Below are positions 19,803-29,501 of a DNA stretch of 64,000 nucleotides, piece by piece. The notes beneath the pieces are model-generated. The model saw nothing but the letters and a program-made list of their open reading frames with translations. It was not told the origin of the DNA and ran no database searches. This DNA comes from JAIOQJ01 sp963718635 (GTDB lineage: Bacteria; Planctomycetota; Planctomycetia; Gemmatales; Gemmataceae), in contig OY970367.1 of assembly GCA_963718635.1 (NCBI GenBank), forward strand, positions 3,720,001 through 3,784,000, written 5' to 3'. Numbering within the stretch: position 1 is the stretch's first letter; each line of letters starts with the position of its first letter. The position numbers were made by a program, and so were the translations under genes.

Positions 19803-22800
19803 ATGTCATCAAAGTGGATGACACCCCAATCCGATCCGGTCGCCCTGCCTGAGGGCGCCACCCAAATCCTTCGGGGCGGGAAGACCGTTCCGGACGGGAC
19901 CGATATCCCCGTCGACCTCGCGCGGGGCGATCTGCTCGCTTTGCTACGCACGGAAATCAGACGCTCGTTCCACGATGGCCATCCATTTCGCATCGAACAT
20001 TTCCGAAAATGGCTCGACCGCGTATCAGCCACGGCTGACGACTGGTTCTGCTTAATTGTTGACGAACTCTGCCTGCGTCACGAATTCGGACCGCCAGCCA
20101 GTGTCGATGAGTATGCCAAGCGTTTTCCCGAATTGGGCAGCCGAGTTGCGGAAGCTTTTGCCTGTGCCATCGCACGCGATGCGGACGCCCCTACCCAACG
20201 GGAGATGCGCACCGGCGACAGCCTGGTATCGCTCTTTCGGCCCCACACACCGGGAAGCTCGAAATCGATCGAGTTGATTCCACCTCCGACCAACATTGTG
20301 GTGCCCGGATACGAAATTCTGAGCGTACTGGGACGGGGCGGCATGGGCGTCGTTTTTAAGGCTCGCCAAACGGGCCTTAACAGGCTGGTTGCTCTAAAAA
20401 TGATCCTGGCAGGCAGCCACGCGAAACCGGCCGATCTCGCCCGTTTCCGTCAGGAGGCCGAGGCGGTGGCAGCGCTTCGCCATCCGAACATCGTCCAAAT
20501 TCATGAAATCGGCGAACATCAAGGGGTGCCCTACTTTTCGATGGAGTACGTCGAAGGCGGGACACTTGCCAAAAAGATCGGCGGTCAGCCCCAGCCGGCG
20601 CCATTTGCCGCTGCGATCGCTGAATCCCTGGCGCGTGCGATCCACACCGCCCACCTTCGAAACATCATTCATCGCGATCTGAAGCCCGCCAACGTACTCC
20701 TTTCCGAAGAGGGGTCTGCGGGGGCGACCACTCAAATCATCGCGAATGAAATTATCAAGCTCGATCACCCGGCGCCAAAGGCAAAGACTGAGGACTCTCC
20801 GACGAACGGAACGACCGTTCCCAAGATTACTGATTTCGGTCTCGCAAAACGACTCGACAACACGTTGCAGCTTACGACGAGCGGCTTGGTTGCCGGCACG
20901 CCGCAATACATGGCGCCGGAGCAAGTAGGCCGGGGCGCTCCAGTGATCGGCCCGGCGGTTGACATCTATTCCATCGGTGTGATTCTTTATGAATCGCTCA
21001 CGGGCCGGCCCCCCTTCCTGGGGAGCACTCCGGCGGAAATCATGCAGCAGGTGCTGCATCAAGAGCCGGTGCCACTTCGCGAATTGCAGCCGAAGACGCC
21101 TCGCGATCTCGAAACCATCTGCTTGAAGTGTCTGCAAAAGGAGCCGAACAAGCGCTACGGCTCCGCCGAACTATTGGCAGATGACTTAAGCCGTTTCCGG
21201 AAGCATCAGCACATTCTGGCGCGGCCGGTGGGGAAGTTCGAACAGGCAACCCGCTGGTGCCATCGCAACCCGGCCGTTGCGTCTCTGGTTTTCGTCATTG
21301 CCATCATGCTGGTCGGAGGCGTGGGCATCGCTTCTTATCTTGCTCTTATGGCCTCCGATTCGGCTGCGCGCGCCTTGGCGAACGAACGAGAGGCACGTCG
21401 GCAGGAGCAAGTGGCCCGCGAAAATGCCGACCAATTGTTTCAGGAACGGCACGCGGTTCAGACGGCTAATCAACAGCTTTCAGCCGCTCATCTTAAATTG
21501 ACGCACGCTCTTGAAGAGGCATCCAAGGCGCGCCTCGAAGAGGAGCGTTTGCGGAGAGAGGCTGTCGAACGCGAAAATCTGCGCTCGCGCGAACTCTTCA
21601 ATGCGGAGATGATTCAAGCCCAGCGCGCCTGGGAAACGGGACACGTCGCTCATACGCGCCGGCTGCTGGCGGTTCATGAGCCGGTCCGCCATGACCAGAC
21701 CGATCATCGCGGCTTCGAATGGCATTACCTCTCTCGTTTAGCCAACTCCGACGGCGTCCGCTTTAGTGTGCCCGATGGCTGCCGTAGCCTGGCCCTTTCA
21801 CCCGATGGCAAGCAGGTTATTTGGGCCTTCCACGATCGTTGTGATATCTGGAGTCTCGATGGAGTGCCCAGCCGTATCGCGAACATTGAAGGGCATCAAG
21901 GGTCTATTGATTGTGTGGCCTACGATCCAAACGGCAAGCGAATCGCAACGGCAGGGCACGATAAGTCGATCAAGATATGGAGTAGCGACAACCGTAAGCT
22001 GGTGCAGACCATTGCCGATCTTCCACGTTCCGCTTTCCGGATGCGATTTTCACCCGATGGGGAACTGCTTGCTGCATTGATGGGGGACATCACCAAGCCT
22101 CTTGAGGCAGGAGGCCTAATGGTTTGGGATGTAAAAAGCGGCGAAAGAAAATGGGCGAACGTTCCAAATCAAAAGGCGGTCTACGATCTGGCTTTTTCCG
22201 CCAACGGCGCAGATCGCAACGGCCTGCCACGACGAATGCGTCAAACTCTGGAACGCCTTCACTGGGGAGGCGGTTCGCACGCTGCCCCTGCCGCGCGGCG
22301 CCTCCGCACGCTCGGTGGCCTTGTCGCTGCAAGGGATGCGACTGGCCGCTGGCACTTCACAGGGCGAGATTTTCGTTTGGAACACAGAGACTTGGAAAGA
22401 AGAACGCCGTCTTAAAGGCCACGTCAACTGGGTGAACGCGCTGGCATACAGTGCGGATGGGCTGAGCCTTGCTTCTGCGGGCAGCGACCACCTTTTGAAA
22501 ATATGGGATGCCGAGACCGGAACAGAACAGCGCACCTTTCGCGGGCACACGCAGCCGCTTTTCGACCTGGCTTGGCAACCGAACAGGCCGTGGATCTTCA
22601 GCGCCAGCCTCGACCAATCGATCCGAGGTTGGGACGTCAACGATGACCCCGAACGCTTTACGATTCAAAGCCGAACGAGTGAGATCAGCAATTTTCACCT
22701 GCTCCCGGACGGGAAAAGTTTGGCAGTCACCGGCACGCGCGGTTTTGTCGGCGTCTGGGACAGCCGCACCGGTAAGCGGCTTGCTGAAGAAGGCGTAAAG

Positions 22801-23981
22801 ACAGAGGGGACGGGGCCGCTCTGGAGCTCGTCGCTTCCACCTGATGCCAAGTCGATGGCGTTTGTTCGGGCAGCTCCAGACGATTCGTATGGCGATGTGC
22901 TCACGTGGAATTTCAAAGACGGGACGATGACTTCACTGCAACTGCAGAATCTGGCCAAAGGCGTCCGTGTGATTGCTCACAGTCCCGACGGCAAGCGGCT
23001 GGCGACAGGTCATCGCGGCGGCACCGTTCAGGTTCACTTTCTGGATCGCAAGGCGGAGCCGATCACCTGGAGCGGCGCAGGCCGCTCGGTGGTTCAAGTG
23101 CTTTTTTCGCCCACTGACGCCAACCAACTCTTAGTTGTCCTGCAAGATGTCCCGCCGCGTTTATACGACATCCAGTCGCGCCGGGTGCTTCACCAGTTTC
23201 TGGGCCATCAGCGCCCCCGCGCTCCGCCGGCTTCTCGGCAGACGGGAAACTGTTGGCGACGGGCGGCGCCGATCAGACGGCAAGGATTTGGGACGCAGCC
23301 ACCGGTCAGGAATTGCGCAAACTCGAAGGTCACACCGGCGCCGTCCGGACGGTCGTCTTCAGCCCCAACGGCGATCGATTATTGACCGGCAGCGACGACT
23401 ACACGCTCAAAATCTGGGACCCGAATACCGGCCACGAAACATTGACGCTGAACGGTCACAAGCGCGAAGTGACCCAAGCCTTCTTTTCTCCCGATGGTCG
23501 CCGCGTCTTTTCCACAAGCCTCGATCGAACAATCCAAATCTGGGATGCCGGTCCCGTGCGCGATCGCGAAATTCTGCGCGCTGCGGCCGCAGCGTGCCGG
23601 CTCGCTTCCTTTCGTATCGAGGGCGAGCCGAGAATCGGTTCGCCGTTGCGAATTTTCGGCGAGTTGACCAATGTATCGGGCAAAAGCTGGGGGCTGCCGC
23701 CGACGCGCCCCGTGAAGACTCCGCATCGGACGTTTCTACGGCTGTCGGCCATTCCTCTTCGCAAGGGCGAGCCGGCTATGGAACGAAAAATCGTTCTCTA
23801 TCGAACCGACTTGGATGAGACGTCTGTAGACGTCAATTTCCGAAGGTCCGAATCCTTTGAGTTCATGCTGCAGAATTTGAAAGCGGGCCCTTATCGTTTA
23901 CGGCTCGAGTATGGCTGGCGCGGCGATGACCTCGTCGCGATCGACGAAAAAACCATGGATGTAACCATCGCAGCGAAGTAA
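19803..23981 (+). CDS. Membrane Ser/Thr protein kinase with C-terminal WD40 repeats, two frameshifts
   Basis: Start chosen at ATG 19803 (MSSKWMTPQS), GGAG about 11 bases upstream. Reconstructed length is near 1390 residues. In order it has a sequence-variable N-terminus, then a Hanks-type kinase with GRGGMG (177-182), catalytic Lys199 (VALKMI), HRDLKPAN (Asp292), DFG (Asp344) and APEQ. The HRD-DFG spacing is stretched by an insert of about 30 residues. A transmembrane segment (about 491-516), a coiled coil (REARRQEQVARENADQ) and about a dozen WD40 blades follow. Frames change at about 22205-22210 (adding one GC unit gives NGAQIATACHDECVKLW) and near 23211-23220 (C5 run; continues GFSADGKLLATGGADQ). 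The pieces end at 22415, 23385 and 23981. A typical planctomycete sensor or scaffold kinase; its substrate is unknown. Confidence 0.9.
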
Positions 23982-24040
23982 GGCGGCATGTAGCGAAGCA
24001 GGTTCACCCTTGGCGCCACGGGTCTATAAAACATTCTTCT

Positions 24041-25063
24041 ATGGCGAAACTCTCAAGACCTCCCTCGTTGACGCTTCGCTGGCAGCAGAGTATCGACGAC
24101 TACGTCATCGCCCTGGCCTGGTCGCCCGATAACTCTTTGCTGGCCGCTGCTTCGATTGCCGGACCAATCGTCGTCTTTGATGCGGCGACAGGCGTCATTA
24201 AACAGACACTTCAAGGCCATGCGCTCGGGACAAACTCCCTTTCCTGGCAGCCGAAAGGCCACTTGCTGGCAAGTTCCGGGCAAGACGGTAAAATTAGAAT
24301 CTGGGAAGCGGCCAGCGGTAGGATGGCTGCAGTTGCCGATGCCGGCGCCAACTGGGTCGAACGCGCTCTTTGGAACCCAAAGGGCGATCAGCTTCTGTCA
24401 GCTGCGGGTAAAAAAGTGCGCCTTTGGAATGATCGAGGTGAATTACTATGCGCCTATCAGGATCAGCCGTCGACCATTGCGGATATCCAGTGGAATGCGA
24501 AGGGCAAAGAGTTCGTCAGCGCCGGCTATGGCGGCATCGCTTTCTGGCAACCGGACAGCGATGTTCCCCGAGCCCGTTTCGAGTGGAACGGCTCAGTTCT
24601 CGCGGTGGCTTGGGCGCCTGATGGCAAATATATCGCCGGCGGCGCCGAAGATGCTTCGGTCCACCTCTGGCGTTGCAAAGACGGCAAAGACCTCGAAATG
24701 ACGGGCTATCCGCGCAAAGTCGCGGAGTTATCCTGGGATTCCGAAGGCAGATTCCTGGCTACCGGCGGCGGCGAATTGGTGACCATCTGGGATTGCAGCG
24801 GCAAAGGGCCGGCCGGCAGCAAGCCGTTGAGTTTGTCTCTGCATGAAAAACCGGTCAGCGCGCTAGCTTTTCAGAATCGCAATCCATTGCTTGCATCCTC
24901 CTGTTCGGATGGGATTCTCGCACTCTGGCTGCCCGGCGGATCGAAAAAGGTCTTAGCCCAAACCAAATGGGACATGGGTATTTCGAGATTGTCGTGGTCG
25001 CCCAATGACAGCAAAATTGCCATCGGCGGCGAGCAAGGAGCAATTAGCGTCTGGTCGGTGTAA
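24041..25063 (+). CDS. WD40 repeat protein (single seven-bladed propeller)
   Basis: The 340-residue protein consists almost entirely of WD40 blades: VIALAWSPDNSLLAAAS, TNSLSWQPKGHLLASSGQDG, VERALWNPKGDQLLSAAG, IADIQWNAKGKEFVSAG, VLAVAWAPDGKYIAGGAEDA, VAELSWDSEGRFLATGG, ISRLSWSPNDSKIAIGG. This is about seven to eight repeats, enough for one closed ring. There is no signal peptide or membrane segment, so it is probably cytoplasmic. It starts 59 bases after the WD40-kinase gene, and co-transcription or a common origin is likely. TATAAA lies about 10 bases before the ATG, so an independent, nearly leaderless message is also possible. It is a binding platform; the partner is unknown. Confidence 0.9.
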   Translation: MAKLSRPPSLTLRWQQSIDDYVIALAWSPDNSLLAAASIAGPIVVFDAATGVIKQTLQGHALGTNSLSWQPKGHLLASSGQDGKIRIWEAASGRMAAVADAGANWVERALWNPKGDQLLSAAGKKVRLWNDRGELLCAYQDQPSTIADIQWNAKGKEFVSAGYGGIAFWQPDSDVPRARFEWNGSVLAVAWAPDGKYIAGGAEDASVHLWRCKDGKDLEMTGYPRKVAELSWDSEGRFLATGGGELVTIWDCSGKGPAGSKPLSLSLHEKPVSALAFQNRNPLLASSCSDGILALWLPGGSKKVLAQTKWDMGISRLSWSPNDSKIAIGGEQGAISVWSV

Positions 25064-25165
25064 GAGACGGAATTTATGCAAAGCTAGATGTTAGAGTCGG
25101 GCTACTTACAGTAACTCCGAAACCTTATTGGAATGCTGTTTTATACACAATGAACGCGATGCACT

Positions 25166-25424
25166 CGGATTAATCCTGTCCAATCGATTTCGACTGCTAT
25201 TCGAGACAGGATGAACAGGAGTTACAGGATACGCTCGGCCGTGTCTTATCCTGTCCCTCCTGTTAATCCTGTCCAATCAATTTTCTGTCGCTCCGTATTG
25301 GTGGCTATTCGTCGGATTGATGTTGTCCAATCCATTTCGACTGCTATTTGAGATAGGATGAACAGGAGTTACAGGAGACGCTCGGCAATGTCTTATCCTG
25401 TCCCTCCTGTTAATCCTGTCCAAT
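25166..25424. repeat. Tandem direct repeat with AACAGGAG / CCTGTCC units (family R5)
   Basis: Two copies of a unit of about 150 bases start near 25173 and 25325. Each carries GAACAGGAGTTACAGGA, a short spacer GCTCGGC, then TTATCCTGTCCCTCCTGTTA and ATCCTGTCCAATC. The GACAGGATGAACAGGA and ATCCTGTCC pieces are also complementary to each other, so each unit can fold. It fills the gap between the convergent WD40 and HTTM genes. Together with 25064-25165 no gene is visible. Confidence 0.85.
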
Positions 25425-26332
25425 CAAGTTGGATTCATGACGCCGACTGCGTTGCGTCGCCCAATCCATCTCTCCCACGGTGCTAATGGAACATAAAGAC
25501 ATATGGCATAGAGTGGAAAAGCGGCGATCTCGAGATGAAAAAATGTGATGAGATGAAAGAACACGCCGATGACCAACGCTGCATTTCGAGTTCGATTCAG
25601 CATGAGCCAAAGCGGAAAACCGACTTCCCAAAGCAACGCTGACCACGTCAACCCTTGGGTGATCCAATACGGCACCGGAATTGGCGACCAACGCGCCCAG
25701 ACCAGATCGTGATTCACGTACCACATGACACTTCCTTCCCACCACATTCGACCCTGCATCTTGTATAGGCCGTTCATGAAATACATCAGGCACATCTGAA
25801 ATAACATCAAACGTATTGGCCAGCCGGAAATATAAACGGCGCCGACGAGTTGCTTCGGTCTTCGGCGTACCGACCAGACAGCATCGGTAGGAACAAAAAT
25901 CAACAACAAAAGCAGAAAATGCCGAATCCTATCGCCGGAATTATGCAGATAGAAATTGGTGTTGTAGAAAGAAAGCGACAGCGCCCAGGCTATCAACGCA
26001 GCCAGACGCGGCCGCCAACCAACGATGAGCGCGACGGCAACTGCGATCCAGGCCCATACGCAAATCCACGGGCCTTCGTTGAGCGGCAACCAGTTTAGCA
26101 CCGACCAGTTGCAGCGCGGCCAGGTGAAACGGGTTTCGAATACGTTCGGCCCAGCTAAACTTTGGGGGCCATAGAGCAGCCCGAACTGCGGCCAGTAGAA
26201 GAGCAACGTATCGAGCAACAGTACAACGCCAACGCTGATACGCCATGCGGCCAAGCGCTCCGCGGGCACGGGCGCAGTCATCCAGTTCCACGAAAATGGG
26301 AGATGCGGAACGGTTCCCACGACGTTTTTCAT
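25424..26332 (-). CDS. HTTM-domain integral membrane protein
   Basis: The 302-residue protein has about seven hydrophobic segments (for example AWRISVGVVLLLDTLLFYW, IAVAVALIVGWRPRLAALIAW, FLLLLLIFVPT, AALVIGVFFHLITFFHLEIAAF). The middle pattern FYNTNFYLHNSGDRI, then MCLMYFMNGLYKMQGRMWWEG, is characteristic of HTTM-domain proteins related to vitamin-K-dependent gamma-glutamyl carboxylase. Whether it is an enzyme is unknown. Its ATG overlaps the stop of the upstream gene (ATGA at 26329-26332), so the two are translationally coupled and probably work together. Confidence 0.88.
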   Translation of the reverse strand: MKNVVGTVPHLPFSWNWMTAPVPAERLAAWRISVGVVLLLDTLLFYWPQFGLLYGPQSLAGPNVFETRFTWPRCNWSVLNWLPLNEGPWICVWAWIAVAVALIVGWRPRLAALIAWALSLSFYNTNFYLHNSGDRIRHFLLLLLIFVPTDAVWSVRRRPKQLVGAVYISGWPIRLMLFQMCLMYFMNGLYKMQGRMWWEGSVMWYVNHDLVWARWSPIPVPYWITQGLTWSALLWEVGFPLWLMLNRTRNAALVIGVFFHLITFFHLEIAAFPLYAICLYVPLAPWERWIGRRNAVGVMNPT

Positions 26333-27134
26333 CGGCCTGCCTCTCTCGGCAGCCGAACGAACTGCTTCGTTACCAGATCGTAGGCTTCGACGGGTAGAAA
26401 GAATTCGTCTGCCGCCAAGCGGCCTGGATACCAGCGCGCTAGCGGAACGATGAATGTCGGCGCCCGATCGACTTGGCCTGGTTCCGGTGAAGGGATCACG
26501 CGCACACTGAGCGTCATCCGCTGGGCGCCGGCGAATTGGGGTTCTTCTCCCGTTGCAACTGCAGATTCATCCGAAACCAGGCGATGATCGACTTCTGCTG
26601 CAACCGCACTCGTTCGAAGATCGCGTTGCGCCATTCAACCTCATGCTCTTGCATCGAGTTTTCGCTCGCATCGGCATAAACAGCTGCAAGCAGATAGTTG
26701 TAACCCGTCACCCGGCTGAATGGTCCGGGCCAGCGAAAGTAGCCGCCCGCTTCAATCGGTCCTTGCATCGGCTTACTGGTTATCGTGATGATGTGGTCGC
26801 CGTCCATCATCACACTTTGGACAATGGGAAATACAGTCTGCTTGGGGAAGTCGGGAGCAAAGAGAGACCACGCCTGGACCTGCCCGGAAAGTTCGCCATA
26901 ACGATCAATGCCATCCCCCAAGGTATTCAATGCGCCTTGCAGAAGAGCGATGTTGGTGAACGTCCCTTCGCGCTGCACCCGGATATCGCATTCGCTGGTC
27001 TGCCGAGGCATTTCACGCGGTACGAATTGAATCAAGTTGGACAGCGGCAAGTACACGACCTGAAACAGAATAAACATTCCAACCCCGATGGATCGCCAAT
27101 TCTTTACGGTTGCCGGCGTTTTCTCGGAGGACAT
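26329..27134 (-). CDS. Membrane-anchored partner of the HTTM protein, frameshifted
   Basis: From ATG 27134 (MSSEKTPATVKNW) there is one transmembrane segment (about 14-36, GVGMFILFQVVYLPLSNLI). An extracytoplasmic region follows with QVQAWSLFAPDFPKQ, a W-S-x-F-A-P pattern I associate with proteins paired with HTTM genes. The first frame ends at a TGA at 26514-26516. The other frame continues RMTLSVRVIPSPEPG to FVRLPREAGR and ends in the ATGA overlap with the HTTM start, which shows it is the true C-terminus. One extra C in the CCC at 26523-26525 (NSPAPQRMTLS) rejoins them, giving roughly 268 residues. Function unknown. Confidence 0.82.
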
Positions 27135-27278
27135 GTGACAGTTCCAAAGTGAAACGGACGGCCAAAGCAATCGGGGCATTCAACCAATATATAATGTGGG
27201 GCATAGGCGAGCGGATCAGGAACTTTTTGCCACGTGATTGCCTATACTTCGCCCCGTACGTCGACTTATAAAATTACG

Positions 27279-28016
27279 ATGATTCCCAATTCGAACGACG
27301 GCTTTCTATTCATGCATCTGCCCAAGACAGCGGGTTATAGCGTCCGCATGTTGTTAGCCAGTCTGTTTCCGCAGGGAGAAGTAAGCGGCAATTATCCGGT
27401 CACGCCGATGCCTGCCACGGACGCCGAAGAGTTGGATCAGCATCGTGTAATCGTTGGACACATCAGCTGGGAGGATGTTGCAGCCTACTTTCCCGCACGT
27501 ATATTATTCACCTTTCTTCGCGAGCCAATCGACCGCTGTCTCTCGGTGTATGGTTTCTTCCGGCAACAGGTCGAACGTCCCTTGATTCCATTGGGAAAAA
27601 TCCAAGGCCTCAACAACGCGGACGAAGCGACGTCGCTCGCCCGACAACTTAGTCCGGAAGACTTCTTCCGGTCCGATCATCCCCATATAAGGCAGAATGT
27701 TGAGAACCGGATGGCGTGGCAGCTGGCCTATCGAGCGGGCATCGAACAGCGAGGCGGCCTGGATGCCGCCGAAGTTTTGCTGCGGGCGAAGAAAAATCTG
27801 AACGCCTTTTCTTTCGTGGGACTTTACGAGCGCATACCGGAAGAGATGCCGAGACTCCTTTCCCTATTAGGTTTGCCGAATACTCATCAATTGCCGCTAT
27901 TGAATCAGACGAAAAAAAGATTGGCTCTTAGCGACATTTCCGCCAGGACCCGCGAGGTCATCGAAAGGTTGACGGAGCTTGACCGGGCTGTTTATGAGTG
28001 GGCGCTTCGACGCTAA
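27279..28016 (+). CDS. Sulfotransferase family 2-like protein
   Basis: From ATG 27279 (MIPNSNDGFLFMHLPKTAG) the protein has 245 residues. HLPKTAGYSVRMLL near the N-terminus is the 5'-phosphosulfate-binding loop, and FTFLREPIDRCLSVYGFF is the 3'-phosphate-binding motif of PAPS-dependent sulfotransferases. The C-terminal part (SFVGLYERIPEEMPRLLSLLG) fits the same family. It would move sulfate from PAPS to a sugar or other acceptor; the acceptor is unknown. A GTG start at 27234 would add 15 residues not like the family. It is divergent from the HTTM pair. A possible -10 box (TATAAT) lies near 27190. Confidence 0.85.
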   Translation: MIPNSNDGFLFMHLPKTAGYSVRMLLASLFPQGEVSGNYPVTPMPATDAEELDQHRVIVGHISWEDVAAYFPARILFTFLREPIDRCLSVYGFFRQQVERPLIPLGKIQGLNNADEATSLARQLSPEDFFRSDHPHIRQNVENRMAWQLAYRAGIEQRGGLDAAEVLLRAKKNLNAFSFVGLYERIPEEMPRLLSLLGLPNTHQLPLLNQTKKRLALSDISARTREVIERLTELDRAVYEWALRR

Positions 28017-28194
28017 CCAAGCGTATTTGTTTTAACCTCTGCACAGAGCCGCGATCGTTAGGGAGCGGGGCCGCCGCTTCTCAACGGTCGGCTCCGACTA
28101 TTAAGCAAACAAATTTGCGAAATCCCGCATACCAGCTTAGGCGCGGTCTTTTTAGGAAATGGACTGCGATCTGTTTCTCAATAACCTTAAACCC
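28017..28194. other. Intergenic region with recurring CTTAGGCG motif
   Basis: GAAATCCCGCATACCAGCTT followed by AGGCGCGG (about 28117-28144) matches GAAATCCCATGTACTAGCTT followed by AGGCGCG near 1869-1895, and the inverted copy near 19030. Here it lies about 50 bases before the alcohol dehydrogenase start, so a promoter or operator role is possible. A degenerate GAGCCGCG-type repeat lies at about 28047-28070. Confidence 0.45.
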
Positions 28195-29394
28195 ATGCGT
28201 CAAACTTTTACCTTCTATTCGGCTGGTCAACTGCTCTTCGGCCGGGGCGCCGTTAGCCAACTGGGAGAGATTGTAGGCCGGCTAGGCGGCAGGCGTGTAT
28301 TGATCGTGACGGACTCTGTGATCGCCCGCGTCGGCATATTGGAAAGGGCACGTGCCGCGCTCGCCAATAGCACGGTTGAAGTCTTCGAAGGCTGCGTTCC
28401 GGAGCCGACGCTCGACATCGTCTTGAGTTGTATCGCAGTTGCTAATAACTTCCGTCCCGATGTTGTCATTGGGCTGGGCGGCGGCAGCAACATGGACACG
28501 GCCAAGCTTACATCACTCGCGCTTGCGCACGGCGGCAGCCCACGCGACTATGTCGGCGAAGACAAAGTGCCTGGCCCCGTGCTGCCTCTTGTTTGTATCC
28601 CGACTACGGCAGGAACAGGCTCGGAGGTCTCGGCAGCAGCGGTTTTCACCGATTCGGAAAAGCAGATCAAGGTGAGTTGCCTGAGCCAATTCCTTCGACC
28701 GGCTGCCGCGATCGTCGATCCATTGTTGACCGTCTCGTGTCCCGCGAAGGTCTCTGCCGACAGCGGGATTGATGCGCTGACTCATGCTATCGAGGCGTAC
28801 ACCGCAATCGACAATGCCGACTATGCCTTGCCGGATGGCGAACGTTCCGTCTATCAAGGCAAGAATGCCTTCGCCGACATGGTAGCCGAGAAAGCGATTG
28901 TGTTGGTTGGCCAATTCCTGCGGCGGGCGGTGCAAAACGGCAACGATCTCGAAGCTCGCGATGGTATGGCGCTGGCGGGAACGCTGGGCGGTTTAGCTTT
29001 CTCGAATGCCGGCGTAGCCTTGGTGCATGCGATGGAGTACCCGGTCGGCGCAGCGGTTCACGTTTCGCACGGCGCCGGCAACGGCTTGTTGCTGCCGTTT
29101 GTGATGCGTTATAACTTCACGGCGAAGCGCCAATGCTTTGCCGAAATCGCGAGCTTGCTCGGCGAAAAATTAGATGGCCTTGATGAGGTCTTGCAAGCAG
29201 AACGAGCAATCGCGGCAGTCGAACAACTTCGCAACGACATCGGCATCCCGCGCCGCCTGCGCGATCTGGGAGTGACGGAAAGCCAACTACCAGCCTTTGC
29301 GGAAAAGGCATTGGCCGTCAAACGGCTGATGCGCGTCAATCCCCGCTACCCATCTCTGGCAGAGATCGAACAGATATACCGGCAGGCGTGGTGA
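28195..29394 (+). CDS. Iron-containing (group III) alcohol dehydrogenase
   Basis: I start it at ATG 28195 (MRQTFTFYSAGQLLFGRG), giving 399 residues, the family size; the ORF extends 12 codons further upstream. The NAD-binding loop is GLGGGSNMDTAK and the catalytic-domain signature is IPTTAGTGSEVS. The metal ligands lie in GIDALTHAIEAY, VHAMEYPVGAAVHVSHGAG and the Asp of IVDPLL. It oxidises an alcohol or reduces an aldehyde with NAD(P); the substrate cannot be inferred. The protein is cytoplasmic and complete. An NDH-2 gene follows 107 bases later. Confidence 0.93.
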   Translation: MRQTFTFYSAGQLLFGRGAVSQLGEIVGRLGGRRVLIVTDSVIARVGILERARAALANSTVEVFEGCVPEPTLDIVLSCIAVANNFRPDVVIGLGGGSNMDTAKLTSLALAHGGSPRDYVGEDKVPGPVLPLVCIPTTAGTGSEVSAAAVFTDSEKQIKVSCLSQFLRPAAAIVDPLLTVSCPAKVSADSGIDALTHAIEAYTAIDNADYALPDGERSVYQGKNAFADMVAEKAIVLVGQFLRRAVQNGNDLEARDGMALAGTLGGLAFSNAGVALVHAMEYPVGAAVHVSHGAGNGLLLPFVMRYNFTAKRQCFAEIASLLGEKLDGLDEVLQAERAIAAVEQLRNDIGIPRRLRDLGVTESQLPAFAEKALAVKRLMRVNPRYPSLAEIEQIYRQAW

Positions 29395-29501
29395 TACCAT
29401 CGGCTTGGCATATCGCTAGAATCATCGTGAAACAAACGAGCGGCTTGACAGCCGCCGAGTGCGAATTCGTTTGTCTTCGAAATGTCGGGGAGCAAGTTTT
29501 C

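Noticed and set aside
22116..22640. Separate genes for the kinase pieces and antisense frames around 22.1-23.4 kb
   Set aside because: The pieces are consecutive WD40 blades of one protein joined by indels; splitting them would leave broken propeller repeats.
17457..25424. CRISPR array candidates at the tandem repeats near 17.5 kb and 25.3 kb
   Set aside because: Units are palindromic or diverged and too few, spacers are not unique sequence of constant length, and no cas gene is near.
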